DNA from: Coneutiohabitans sp964457925 | Lineage (GTDB): Bacteria; Zhuqueibacterota; Zhuqueibacteria; Zhuqueibacterales; Zhuqueibacteraceae | DNA length: 64,000 nt | Assembly: GCA_964457925.1 (NCBI GenBank) | Contig: CAYWGH010000004.1 | Location: forward strand, 124,001-188,000 | Direction of reading: 5' to 3' | Shown: piece by piece, positions 49,869 through 58,790 of the stretch | Position numbering within the stretch: the first letter of the stretch is position 1 | How the letters are laid out: each line of letters opens with the position of its first letter | Notes under the pieces: model-generated | The model's input: only the letters and a program-made list of their open reading frames with translations | Told to the model about the DNA's origin: nothing | Databases searched by the model: none | Program-made: the position numbers and the translations under genes

Positions 49869-50855
49869 TTAAAATCGAATGAGGGCCGAGCCCCAGGTAA
49901 ATCCCCCGCCGAACGCCACCATCAGACACAAATCATTCGGCCGCAAACGTCCTTTTTCAAACGCTTCATCGATGGCGATCGGAATGGAGGCCGCGGAGGT
50001 GTTGCCATAATCTTGCACATTGACATAAACTTTTTCCATCGGCATGTTGACGCGTTTGGCGGTGGCGGAAATGATGCGCAAATTCGCCTGGTGCGGAATG
50101 AGCAAGTTGACGTCTTCGCCCGCCATGCCATTGCGTTGGAGAATGCTGGAGGCGGCGTCGCCCATGGCGGTGACGGCATGCTTGAACACTTCCGGGCCTT
50201 GCATGTCAAGATGAAACAATTTTTCCGAGAGTGCGATGTCAAACGGCACTTTGGTGCCGCCGCCAATCATGCAAAGTAAACTCGTGAGGCGGCCGTCGCT
50301 TTTAATGAAGGTGTCGATAACGCCGTGCTCGTCTTGCGCCGGGCCGAGTACCACCGCGCCCGCGCCGTCGCCGAACAACACGCACGTGGCGCGGTCGGTC
50401 CAATCGGTGATGCGGCTCAAAATCTCGCCGCCAACAACCAAAACGTAGCACGCCTTGCCCGCGGCAATCATGTTATCCGCCATGGTCAGACTGTAAATGA
50501 AGCCGGAGCAGGCGGCGGAAAGATCAAACGCGGCGGCGTTCGTGGCGCCTAAAATTTCCTGTACATAGCAGGCGGTCGAGGGGAAATAGGCATCGCCCGT
50601 AACCGTGCCAATAATAATGGCATCCAATTGCTCGGCCGTAATTTGCGCTTTTGCCAAGGCTTTCTGCGCCGCGTCGGCGCACAGTTTTGAAGTCAAATCG
50701 TCTTTCGAGGCGATATGGCGTCGCTCGATGCCGGTGCGTGAGCGGATCCATTCATCGCTGGTATCGACCATTTTTTCAAGATCGGCGTTGGTCAGCACAC
50801 GCTCGGGAACGGCGCGGCCGGTGCCCAACACTCTTGACTTAGGCGTCTTGCTCAA
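49869..50855 (-). CDS. fabH: Beta-ketoacyl-ACP synthase III
   Basis: Product of 328 residues from a TTG at 50855 (SKTPKSRVLGTGRAVP after the start), with GGGAG upstream. The start lies within the last codons of plsX, a 17-bp overlap; the longer frame upstream is only a shadow of plsX. The Cys of DLSAACSGFIYSL, His of IPHQANLRI and Asn of YGNTSAASIP make the catalytic triad. It starts fatty-acid synthesis by condensing acetyl-CoA with malonyl-ACP. Confidence 0.95.
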   Translation of the reverse strand: MSKTPKSRVLGTGRAVPERVLTNADLEKMVDTSDEWIRSRTGIERRHIASKDDLTSKLCADAAQKALAKAQITAEQLDAIIIGTVTGDAYFPSTACYVQEILGATNAAAFDLSAACSGFIYSLTMADNMIAAGKACYVLVVGGEILSRITDWTDRATCVLFGDGAGAVVLGPAQDEHGVIDTFIKSDGRLTSLLCMIGGGTKVPFDIALSEKLFHLDMQGPEVFKHAVTAMGDAASSILQRNGMAGEDVNLLIPHQANLRIISATAKRVNMPMEKVYVNVQDYGNTSAASIPIAIDEAFEKGRLRPNDLCLMVAFGGGFTWGSALIRF

Positions 50856-51885
50856 CGAGTGACACTCCCTTTTGAACTTCGAATGCTTCCAATTCACGGC
50901 GGATGATCTGGTTGATGCCCTCACGCACCATGGCCACCGCCTCCTTGACGGCATTGCGAATGGCTTTTGGCGTGGAGGAGCCATGACAAATAATGGTCAC
51001 GCCATCGACGCCGAGCAACGGTGCGCCGCCGTATTCTTCATAATCGAAAATCTTGCGCAGGCCTTTGAACGTCGGCTGCATTAAAAATGCGCCGACATTC
51101 AAAAAAATCTTCTTTCCAATCTGTCGTTTGATATGCCGTCGAAACACATTGCCGAGGCTTTCAGTGTATTTCAGGATCACGTTTCCCACAAAGCCGTCGC
51201 ATACCACCACGTCAGCTTTGGCCTGCAAAATGTCCCGGCCCTCAACGTTGCCGATGAAATTGATGTTGCTGCGTTCCAGCATTTCATAGGCTTCACGTGT
51301 GACTTCGGTACCCTTCGAGCGTTCTTCGCCGATGCTGAGCAGGGCAATTCTCGGCTTTTGCATGCCCACGACGCGCTCCATAAAAATGCTGCCCATCAAG
51401 CCGTATTGCAGCAGATGAGCCGCTTTGGCATCGACATTGGCGCCGACATCGATCAACATGGTCACGCCGTAACCGTTGGGAATCAAAGAGCCAATGCCCG
51501 GGCGATTCACCCCGGGGATGCGACCGAGCACGAACAGGGAGGCCGCCATGGCCGCGCCCGTATGCCCGGCGCTGACCACGGCATCAACCTTGCGTTCCCG
51601 TTGCAAGTGATTGGCCACCAAAATCGAGGCGTCCTTTTTTTTCTTCAGCGCTTCGGTCGGCTTATCCGCCATTTCAATCTGTTCCGAGGCGTGATGAATC
51701 GAATAATACTGCTTTTCGCCTCGCGTCAAGAGCGGATGCCTCGCAATCTCTTCGGCAATTTTCAACTCATCACCGACGAAGACAACTTCACATTCACCTT
51801 CCATCAAACGCGCAGCTTCCAATCCGCCCTGTACAATCGCCGCTGGTGCAAAATCGCCGCCCATCGCATCCAATGCAATCCGCAT
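50839..51885 (-). CDS. plsX: Phosphate acyltransferase PlsX
   Basis: Product of 348 residues that makes acyl-phosphate from acyl-ACP for phospholipid synthesis. MRIALDAMGGDFAP opens the chain, and VVSAGHTGAAMAAS, MLIDVGANVDAK and GNVEGRDILQAKADVVVCDG (split here as GNVEGRDILQ and VVVCDGFVGN) are standard. The ATG at 51885 has AGAGGA upstream. Its position before fabH and after rpmF is the common bacterial order. Confidence 0.96.
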   Translation of the reverse strand: MRIALDAMGGDFAPAAIVQGGLEAARLMEGECEVVFVGDELKIAEEIARHPLLTRGEKQYYSIHHASEQIEMADKPTEALKKKKDASILVANHLQRERKVDAVVSAGHTGAAMAASLFVLGRIPGVNRPGIGSLIPNGYGVTMLIDVGANVDAKAAHLLQYGLMGSIFMERVVGMQKPRIALLSIGEERSKGTEVTREAYEMLERSNINFIGNVEGRDILQAKADVVVCDGFVGNVILKYTESLGNVFRRHIKRQIGKKIFLNVGAFLMQPTFKGLRKIFDYEEYGGAPLLGVDGVTIICHGSSTPKAIRNAVKEAVAMVREGINQIIRRELEAFEVQKGVSLVEQDA

Positions 51886-51928
51886 AGATTCCTCTTTTCA
51901 GCAAACGCGCGCGCTCAGGCGTCGCTCC

Positions 51929-51944
51929 GGGGAGCATGCTCCCC
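51929..51944. promoter_or_regulatory. Perfect 16-bp palindrome upstream of plsX
   Basis: GGGGAGCATGCTCCCC lies 44 bp before the plsX start, in the 291-bp space between rpmF and plsX. It could be an operator for the fatty-acid genes or part of a dispersed repeat. Otherwise I see nothing supported in 51886-52176. Confidence 0.35.
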
Positions 51945-52176
51945 TTGCTCAAAAATTCTACCATTGCCGGCCTGCTTCGCTCGTTCAGGTTTACCGGAAA
52001 TACGAGCGCGCCGCGAGGACGCATGGTTTTCGTTTCGGCAGCTTCCTCGCTGTGCTTGCAATGAGATTGCTACGTCAGACGAAACCATGTCATGTGGGCT
52101 GTGTATCGTCGTGGTCAATAAATGATGCAGGCTGAAAGAATGCCGAATCTCATCCTTTATCACGGTAGGAAAAAGG

Positions 52177-52362
52177 TCAGGATAATTCGCGCGGCAAAAA
52201 CACGGAACGATCATTATAGTAGCCGCAGTTGGGACAAACTCGATGCGGCAGTTTCGGCTGATGGCAATGGTTACATTTAATCGTTTTGACGGATTCTAGT
52301 TTCCAATGCGTGCGTCGTTTATCGCGGCGCGTACGGGAATGGCGTCGTTTCGGATTAGGCAC
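52177..52362 (-). CDS. rpmF: 50S ribosomal protein L32
   Basis: Product of 61 residues from a GTG at 52362 with GAGG upstream. MPNPKRRHSRTRRDKRRTHW is the usual N-terminus (first residues MPNPKRRHS), and the zinc ribbon has two CxxC pairs, CNHC and CPNCGYY. It is between yceD and plsX, the standard order. Confidence 0.96.
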   Translation of the reverse strand: MPNPKRRHSRTRRDKRRTHWKLESVKTIKCNHCHQPKLPHRVCPNCGYYNDRSVFLPRELS

Positions 52363-52373
52363 AAGAACCTCTC

Positions 52374-52871
52374 TTAGTTTAATAGTTTTTGCAAAGCCTG
52401 CCAGCGCGAATCAAGCGGTCGCACGCCGCACAGGCAAGTTTCTTCATTCAAATTAACCCCGCAATGAGGGCAGAGTCCTTTACAATCTTCCGAGCACAGG
52501 ATTTTTGCCGGCACGGCCAGCAGCACGAGATCACGAATATCGTTGGTCACATCAATCTCGCGGGCATCTTTTTCGAGTAAATGCACTTCATCTTCGGACA
52601 GCGCCAGCAGCTCTTCATCGCTCGTAAAAACCACGCGCCCAGCATCAACGATGATGCGATCGAATTCTTTCAAGCAACGATCACACGTAAAGTGACCAAC
52701 AGTGTTGATCGTATTGTGCAGGAATAACCGCGAGGCGCGTCTCTCCAGATCGACCTCAATCTGAATTTTATTGGGCAGGTTGGGATGAGCAATAATGCCA
52801 CAATTCGCCGGCTCTTCCTCAAAATGAAGGGAATGCAACCCCTCCGCTAATCCTATCAAAGAAATCTTCAT
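52374..52871 (-). CDS. YceD/DUF177 family protein
   Basis: Product of 165 residues with CDRCLKEF near the middle and a C-terminal zinc-like pair (CSEDCKGLCPHCG and CLCG). The family is linked to 23S rRNA maturation and is almost always next to rpmF; here it precedes rpmF by 11 bp. The start is the ATG at 52871. Confidence 0.88.
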   Translation of the reverse strand: MKISLIGLAEGLHSLHFEEEPANCGIIAHPNLPNKIQIEVDLERRASRLFLHNTINTVGHFTCDRCLKEFDRIIVDAGRVVFTSDEELLALSEDEVHLLEKDAREIDVTNDIRDLVLLAVPAKILCSEDCKGLCPHCGVNLNEETCLCGVRPLDSRWQALQKLLN

Positions 52872-52959
52872 CTCATTGCAAACTCGAAATAAGTGGTGCG
52901 CAATTTATAAAACCGGCTCATGGAAGTCAAGCTAAAATTCCGGCTCAACCCGTGCATTT

Positions 52960-53424
52960 TCATTGATCTTGGCGCACCCGATCCAACCAAAAACCGCTCT
53001 GTAACTGATAAACCAGGTCATCTGCCAGCGCTTGCGCCTCTGCCTGCGTCGCAAATCGCCCAACACGCACGCGATACCAAATGCCGCCTTTTTCCGGTAT
53101 ATTCGCACGCTGCACATAGACTTCATGGCCCTGCCCCTGAAACCGCGCCGCGTCTGCTTCGGCATTCCGGCGCGACTGCCAGGATGAAACTTGTACGGTG
53201 TAAATGCCTTCACCGGCGGCGACCACCGTCGCACGCGGTTCTTCAACTGGCGCTGGCGGCGGCGCGGTATCTACTTGCGGCTGGAGGTCAGAAATTGCAG
53301 CGGCGGGCTTGGGTTTCTCTGCTTCCGATTCTTTCCGATTCCACCACCACAAGCCGGTTGCGATCAAGCCAAACAAGGCCGCCACCGCAATCACGACAGC
53401 CCATTTCGTTTGTTCGGAGGTCAT
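52960..53424 (-). CDS. SPOR-domain inner-membrane protein
   Basis: Product of 154 residues from the ATG at 53424 behind AGGAGA. One transmembrane segment (~7-27) with the N-terminus inside, a Pro-rich linker, then a SPOR domain (YTVQVSSWQSRRNAEADA, WYRVRVGRFATQAEAQA). It should bind denuded peptidoglycan at the septum, like the SPOR lipoprotein at 34820 but anchored in the inner membrane. Confidence 0.85.
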   Translation of the reverse strand: MTSEQTKWAVVIAVAALFGLIATGLWWWNRKESEAEKPKPAAAISDLQPQVDTAPPPAPVEEPRATVVAAGEGIYTVQVSSWQSRRNAEADAARFQGQGHEVYVQRANIPEKGGIWYRVRVGRFATQAEAQALADDLVYQLQSGFWLDRVRQDQ

Positions 53425-53503
53425 AATGAAACATCTCCTGTGTTCGGGCGGCTTCACGATGACTCCGCCGCGGCGAGCAGCGGAGCTCGATGAAATCAGC
53501 GAA

Positions 53504-53926
53504 TTATTTTGTCTCGATCAATTCGCGTTCTGCAAAGAAAAACGCAATTTCAATCGTCGCATTTTCCGGCGAATCCGAGCCGTGCACGATGTTGTTCTGC
53601 TTGCTGGTGGCGAAATCTTTGCGAATGGTGCCGGCTTCCGCTTGCGCAGGATCGGTGGCGCCGATGAGTTTGCGAAAATCCGCCACCGCGTTCTCTTTTT
53701 CCAAAGCCAGCGGCACGACGCGGTCGCTGCTCATGAAGCTTACCAAATCTTTATAAAATGGCCGTTCTTTATGCACTTCGTAAAACTTGCCGGCAGTTTC
53801 CGGCGTTAAGCGAACCATTTTCATGCCCAGAATACGAAACCCGGCCTGTTCGATGCGATCCAGCACGTTTCCCATTTTTTTGGCCGAAACACAATCTGGT
53901 TTTAAAATTGCGAGAGTACGTTCCAA
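53504..53926 (-). CDS. ndk: Nucleoside diphosphate kinase
   Basis: Product of 140 residues, the usual length, from a TTG at 53926 with AAAGGAG seven bases upstream. ERTLAILKPDCV opens the chain, and the phosphorylated His is H115 in NNIVHGSDSPENA. It equalises nucleoside triphosphate pools. The longer frame upstream (to 54004) is not conserved and has no ribosome binding site. Confidence 0.96.
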   Translation of the reverse strand: MERTLAILKPDCVSAKKMGNVLDRIEQAGFRILGMKMVRLTPETAGKFYEVHKERPFYKDLVSFMSSDRVVPLALEKENAVADFRKLIGATDPAQAEAGTIRKDFATSKQNNIVHGSDSPENATIEIAFFFAERELIETK

Positions 53927-54013
53927 CGTTGAACTCCTTTCTAAATGAATGCTGATGATAAAATGAATGATGTGATTTTCATTGTTGGCCGCAGCCAAAA
54001 CCACGCTCGACCA

Positions 54014-56404
54014 TTAAAACTTCGCCTCCGCGCCAGCGATGAAATTCCGTCCCGGCGCGTTGAAGCCGCTGACATGCTCCCGATAATTGCGATCCAGTAC
54101 ATTCGCCAATCCGATCTTGAAATCCCAATGAGTACTCACCGACATGCCGGCGCGCAGATTAAGCGTGAACCAGCCCGGTGTGCCGCCTTCGGGGATGCGC
54201 AAGTCTTGTTTGTCCTCCGCAGCCAAACGATTCTGCGCAGCAGCAAAACGTGAGTATAATTCCGTCCAAAATTGCCGGCGCTCGAAGCGCAAGCCCACCA
54301 AGCCGTGCAGCGGCGGAATGGCGGCCAACGGCTCGTGGTCAGTCTTGTTCTGTCCGTAGGCATAGCTCAGATTGCCGCGCAACGTGAGGCGCGCAGTCAG
54401 CGCGATTTCGGTTTCGATTTCAAAGCCGGTGGTATAAGCCCGCCCGGCATTGGATTTTTGAAATACCGCAACGGTGTCGCCTTCATCAATCACATAAGGC
54501 AAACCCGCAATGCTCGCTGGCCGGCGCGCCAGGATATTGGCAAGCGCGTTGTAGTAACCGATCACGTTCGCTTGCATGCGCTCGAAATTGAGCTTGATTC
54601 CGGCGTCAAGGCCCAATAACGTTTCCGGTTTCAAATCCGGATTGGGAATCTCGAAAATCAGATCGCCTCGCGCCCGGCCCAACCGGCTCAAATCATCCAA
54701 ATTCGGCGCACGAAAGCCTTGCGCCACATTCGCCACCAAGCCGATGCCTTCGGCCAAATCAAACCTCGTTCCCACATTTCCCGTCAACGCCGAGGGCTTT
54801 TGTGTGACGGTTTCCAATTTCAATTCTGGAGCAAAAGGCGCGCGCAAACGAAAGGCGCTGAATCGCGCGCCGGCAATTACCATCCAGCGCGGCGCCAGCG
54901 CGAATTCGGCTTGCGCATACATGCCGAAATTTGTAAACGCCGAGCCGTCGGGATAAATCGGATTCCGCGGCGAAATCACGCCGGAGATTGTATGGCGTTG
55001 CGTCGAAAGTGTTGCGACCTTGTCGAGATAAAGCTCACAACCATAAACCAGAAAATGCCGCGCCGCGATGATTTTGTTAAATTGCGCCAGTGCGCCAAAC
55101 GTCACGGTTTCATATTGATCACGGTTTTCGGCGCTGCTGCCGAAGCCCTGGCGCTTGCGCCGCTCGAATTGCCGGTGGCGCGAGAGCGTAACCGCGGCCA
55201 GATCGAACCAAAAATTGCGGGCGCTGCTTTGCAAAGCGGCATACGAAAGATCCCGTTCTTGCGGGGCGTATTGCCAGAGCGAGTCCGTTTGCGCTTCATA
55301 AACATCATAGCGCGGCACCGCATGCTGGCGATTGCTTTGATGCGCCGCGGTCAGTTGCAGCGTCTCCGACAGCTTGATGCCCAATTTGCCGGACAAATCA
55401 AAGGAATCGTATCCCTGCGGAGTTTGCGTTTCGAGCAGTCGCCGACTGACGCGCGCATCATTGGCGAGCCGCTGCATCAAAAGGCCGCCGCCGTTCACCC
55501 CGCGTGTGACGTCGCCGAACGATTTGATCGAGGCGTCAAAAACCGCGCCCCAGCGCGCGTGCGAGGCCGACAAGCCAAGATGGCTGGTTTGCGTGTGATC
55601 CGCTGTCGAGATCATGCCGGCCAGCGAACCGCGCCATGCCAACCCGGCCTGGTGATGGAATTGCGGACTGCGCGTAATCACATTCACCGCGCCGCCGAGT
55701 GCATCGCTGCCATACAATGCTGAAACCGGCCCGTGCACCACTTCCACCCGCTCGAGTGCTTGTGCATCAACAGTATTGAGATATTGATGATTGCCGCCGC
55801 GGTATGTCGCATTGTTCAAACGAATGCCATCGACGAGCAAAAGCAATTTATTTGCTTTCAAGCCGCGAATAATCGGCGAGCCGCCGCCTTGATTGGTTTT
55901 TTGCACGAACACGCCGGCCGTTTCGCGCAGAATTTCCGGCGCTTGCGGGAGATTCCTCGCGCGAACATCCTGCGTATTCACCACAGAAACCATTTGCGGC
56001 ACTTCCCGGCTGGACATCAGGCCACGATTGGCGGTGACTTGCACCTCATCCAGCTCGATTGCTTTGGCTGTCATTTGCACATGCAGCGTACGCCTTTCGC
56101 CGGCATACAGCGTGATTTTTTCCTTGTGCGTCTTGAAGCCCTGCCGCGCAACCCTCACTTCGTATTCACCCGGCGGAATGTGATCGAGCTGAAACGTTCC
56201 GTGTTCGCCTGTCACCTCGCCGCGATGCAGCGCTTTAATATAGATTTCGACGAACTCCAGAGGCTTTTGCGTTTCAGCATCGATCACCGTGCCCACGATT
56301 TTGGCGGAAAATTTGTCGGACATGGCGTGTCCGACAACCAACGGCAGACAAATAACAGACACGAGAACCATTACTTTCATAGACTCACGTGTTTTTTTCA
56401 CCAT
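54014..56404 (-). CDS. TonB-dependent outer-membrane receptor
   Basis: Product of 796 residues. Signal peptide (MVLVSVICLPLVVGHAMS region), an N-terminal carboxypeptidase-like beta-sandwich (~35-110, GTVIDAETQKPLEFVEIYI), then the plug with DEVQVTANRG and PIIRGLKANKLLLLVDGIRL, and the barrel with many aromatic strands, ending in GAEAKF. The VEVVHGPVSALYGSDALGGAVNVITR plug box, split here as VEVVHGPVSALYGSDALGG and AVNVITR, is standard. Likely substrates are iron chelates, vitamin B12 or a metal, not decidable here. It starts at the ATG at 56404 or 56380. Confidence 0.93.
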   Translation of the reverse strand: MVKKTRESMKVMVLVSVICLPLVVGHAMSDKFSAKIVGTVIDAETQKPLEFVEIYIKALHRGEVTGEHGTFQLDHIPPGEYEVRVARQGFKTHKEKITLYAGERRTLHVQMTAKAIELDEVQVTANRGLMSSREVPQMVSVVNTQDVRARNLPQAPEILRETAGVFVQKTNQGGGSPIIRGLKANKLLLLVDGIRLNNATYRGGNHQYLNTVDAQALERVEVVHGPVSALYGSDALGGAVNVITRSPQFHHQAGLAWRGSLAGMISTADHTQTSHLGLSASHARWGAVFDASIKSFGDVTRGVNGGGLLMQRLANDARVSRRLLETQTPQGYDSFDLSGKLGIKLSETLQLTAAHQSNRQHAVPRYDVYEAQTDSLWQYAPQERDLSYAALQSSARNFWFDLAAVTLSRHRQFERRKRQGFGSSAENRDQYETVTFGALAQFNKIIAARHFLVYGCELYLDKVATLSTQRHTISGVISPRNPIYPDGSAFTNFGMYAQAEFALAPRWMVIAGARFSAFRLRAPFAPELKLETVTQKPSALTGNVGTRFDLAEGIGLVANVAQGFRAPNLDDLSRLGRARGDLIFEIPNPDLKPETLLGLDAGIKLNFERMQANVIGYYNALANILARRPASIAGLPYVIDEGDTVAVFQKSNAGRAYTTGFEIETEIALTARLTLRGNLSYAYGQNKTDHEPLAAIPPLHGLVGLRFERRQFWTELYSRFAAAQNRLAAEDKQDLRIPEGGTPGWFTLNLRAGMSVSTHWDFKIGLANVLDRNYREHVSGFNAPGRNFIAGAEAKF

Positions 56405-56458
56405 TTCACTGCCGACCCAACCGTTGGGCATGAGACGCGCCCGCCGCTGAACACGTTG

Positions 56459-57436
56459 TTATTTTCGATCCGACTTTGAGCCGCGCGCAGCCGGCGACTT
56501 CGTTTTGGCTTTTACCGCTTTTTTCGAGGCCGCAGTTTTCTTTTTGACCGGCGCACGTTTGACCTTTTGCAACAGCGCTTGCATCCGCACGCCGATCTCC
56601 GCCGGACTTTGGCAAACCGAAGCGCCCGCCTCTTCCAGCTTGGCCATCTTCTCCGCCGCCGTGCCCTGCCCACCCGCGATGATCGCGCCCGCGTGTCCCA
56701 TCCGGCGTCCAGGCGGAGCGGTAAGGCCGGCAATGAATGCCACCACGGGTTTGTTAAAATGCTTTTGAATATATTGCGCGGCCTCATCCTCTGCCGTGCC
56801 GCCAATTTCACCGATCAACACCACGGCGTCGGTGTCATCATCTTCAGCAAACAGTTTCAACGCGTCCAAATGGGTTGTGCCAATAATCGGATCACCGCCA
56901 ATGCCGACACATGTCGACTGTCCGATGCCGAGATCGGAGAGTTGCTTGACGGCTTCGTAGGTGAGCGTGCCGCTGCGCGAGATGACGCCAACGCGGCCTT
57001 CTTGATGAATAAAGCCCGGCATGATGCCGATCTTGCACTTGCCGGGAGAAATCACTCCCGGACAATTCGGACCGACCATGCGCACACCGGTTTTATTCAA
57101 AAAAGCCTTTACCGTGAGCATATCGATTGCGGGAATGCCCTCGGTAATTGTCACGATCAAGGGCACACCTTCAGCGGCGGATTCCATGATCGCATCAGCG
57201 GCAAACGAGGGCGGGACGAAAATCGCCGCGGCATTTGCGCCTGCTTCTTTGACCGCATCGGCAACGGTGTTGAAGATCGGAACCTTGTCATCAAACATTT
57301 GCCCGCCTTTGCCGGGCACCACGCCCGCGACCACATTCGTGCCATATTCCATCATCTGCCGCGTGTGAAACGAGCCTTCATTTCCGGTGATGCCTTGCAC
57401 CAACACGCGCGTCTTTTTGTCGATTAAAATGCTCAA
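56459..57436 (-). CDS. sucD: Succinyl-CoA synthetase subunit alpha
   Basis: Product of 325 residues from a TTG at 57436 with GAGGAGG upstream. Standard motifs are VQGITGNEGSFHTRQM, the CoA-binding part and H248 in RRMGHAGAIIAGGQG, the phosphorylated His. The C-terminal ~35 residues are an added Lys/Ala tail (KKKTAASKKAVKAKTKS) not seen in most homologues. It makes succinate, ATP or GTP from succinyl-CoA with SucC. Confidence 0.95.
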   Translation of the reverse strand: MSILIDKKTRVLVQGITGNEGSFHTRQMMEYGTNVVAGVVPGKGGQMFDDKVPIFNTVADAVKEAGANAAAIFVPPSFAADAIMESAAEGVPLIVTITEGIPAIDMLTVKAFLNKTGVRMVGPNCPGVISPGKCKIGIMPGFIHQEGRVGVISRSGTLTYEAVKQLSDLGIGQSTCVGIGGDPIIGTTHLDALKLFAEDDDTDAVVLIGEIGGTAEDEAAQYIQKHFNKPVVAFIAGLTAPPGRRMGHAGAIIAGGQGTAAEKMAKLEEAGASVCQSPAEIGVRMQALLQKVKRAPVKKKTAASKKAVKAKTKSPAARGSKSDRK

Positions 57437-57553
57437 CTGCTCCTCCTCAACAATTAAATTAAGCTCAACAAAATTTGTATGCCTATTCCAACTGTCATTC
57501 AGAATGACGTCAACATTAATGATTGCCGTGACTTGACGTTGAAGAACCGCCCC

Positions 57554-58714
57554 TCACGCCTGAAGCGAGGCCACCACCTTTTCCGCCGCATCTTTGAAGG
57601 TGCCGGCCACGATGATCGGCAAGCCGGAACTCGCCAGCAATTCGCCCGCTTCTTTGGCGTTCGTGCCTTCCAATCTTGCGACCAGCGGCACAGTGATTTT
57701 CACATTCTGCGCCGCTTGAATCACGCCTTGCGCAATGCGATCGCAACGCACGATGCCGCCAAAAACGTTGATGAGAATCGCTTTGACATTGGGATCGGAA
57801 AGAATGATTTTGAACCCGTTCTCGACGGTCTCGGGGTTTGCGCCGCCGCCAACATCGAGAAAATTCGCCGGCATGCCGCCCGCCAGCTTGATGATATCCA
57901 TCGTGCCCATGGCCAGGCCTGCACCATTGACCATGCACCCGACGTTGCCGTCGAGCCGGACATAGTTCAGATTGTACTTCGAAGCTTCGACTTCCAGCGG
58001 ATCTTCTTCATTCAAATCGCGCAGCTTGACGATGTCGGCGTGGCGAAACAGCGCGTTGTCGTCGAAATTCATCTTGGCATCGAGCGCCAGCACTTGGCCG
58101 TCTGTGGTCACAATCAACGGGTTGATCTCGGCGAGCGAGCAATCGGAGGCCACGAATGCGCGATACAATGCCTGAAAAAACTTCACGGCATTTTTGAACG
58201 CATCGCCTTCCAACCTGAGGCCGAAGGCGAGCTTGCGCGCTTGCGACGCGCGCAGACCGGTGAGCGGATCGACGTACTCCTTCAAAATCAGCTCGGGCGT
58301 TTCTTCCGCCACTTTTTCGATTTCCATGCCGCCGGCCGTGCTCGCCATAAACACGAGTTGGGAAGTCGAGCGATCCAGCACGATGCCGGCATACAACTCG
58401 CGCGCAATGCTCAACGCCTGCTCGATCAACACTTGATTGACGCGCTTGCCCTCGGGCCCGGTTTGCGGGGTGACGAGCTGCATGCCAATCATCTTGCGCG
58501 CGATTTCATAAGCCTCATGCGCATCTTGCGCGAGCTTGATGCCGCCGCCCTTGCCGCGCCCGCCGGCGTGAATTTGCGCTTTCACCACCACCTTGCCGCC
58601 CAGCTCGTGCGCAATGACACCCACTTCTTCCGGCGTTCTGGCAACTTTGCCTTTCGGCACCGCCACCTCGAATTTGCGCAAAATTTCTTTGGCTTGATAT
58701 TCGTGAATCTTCAA
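57554..58714 (-). CDS. sucC: Succinyl-CoA synthetase subunit beta
   Basis: Product of 386 residues from a TTG at 58714 behind GGAGGAGCA. MKIHEYQAKEILRKFEV opens the chain; VVKAQIHAGGRGKGGGIK is the ATP-grasp lysine-rich loop and NYVRLDGNVGCMVNGAGLAM the CoA/nucleotide region. It precedes sucD by 117 bp. Both sucC and sucD start with TTG. Confidence 0.95.
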   Translation of the reverse strand: MKIHEYQAKEILRKFEVAVPKGKVARTPEEVGVIAHELGGKVVVKAQIHAGGRGKGGGIKLAQDAHEAYEIARKMIGMQLVTPQTGPEGKRVNQVLIEQALSIARELYAGIVLDRSTSQLVFMASTAGGMEIEKVAEETPELILKEYVDPLTGLRASQARKLAFGLRLEGDAFKNAVKFFQALYRAFVASDCSLAEINPLIVTTDGQVLALDAKMNFDDNALFRHADIVKLRDLNEEDPLEVEASKYNLNYVRLDGNVGCMVNGAGLAMGTMDIIKLAGGMPANFLDVGGGANPETVENGFKIILSDPNVKAILINVFGGIVRCDRIAQGVIQAAQNVKITVPLVARLEGTNAKEAGELLASSGLPIIVAGTFKDAAEKVVASLQA

Positions 58715-58790
58715 TGCTCCTCCTTAGGATAGTCTCCAGGTAATATTTCGAACCATCTAATTCAAATACGGCCTTTCTATTTTAATCTCT

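Noticed and set aside
51915..52214. 99-codon minus-strand frame between rpmF and plsX
   Set aside because: It overlaps the end of rpmF in another frame, has no ribosome binding site and low-complexity content.
57479..58732. 417-codon open frame on the plus strand opposite sucC/sucD
   Set aside because: It lies over well-conserved sucC, is rich in Arg and His, and shows no domain; it is a GC-bias shadow.
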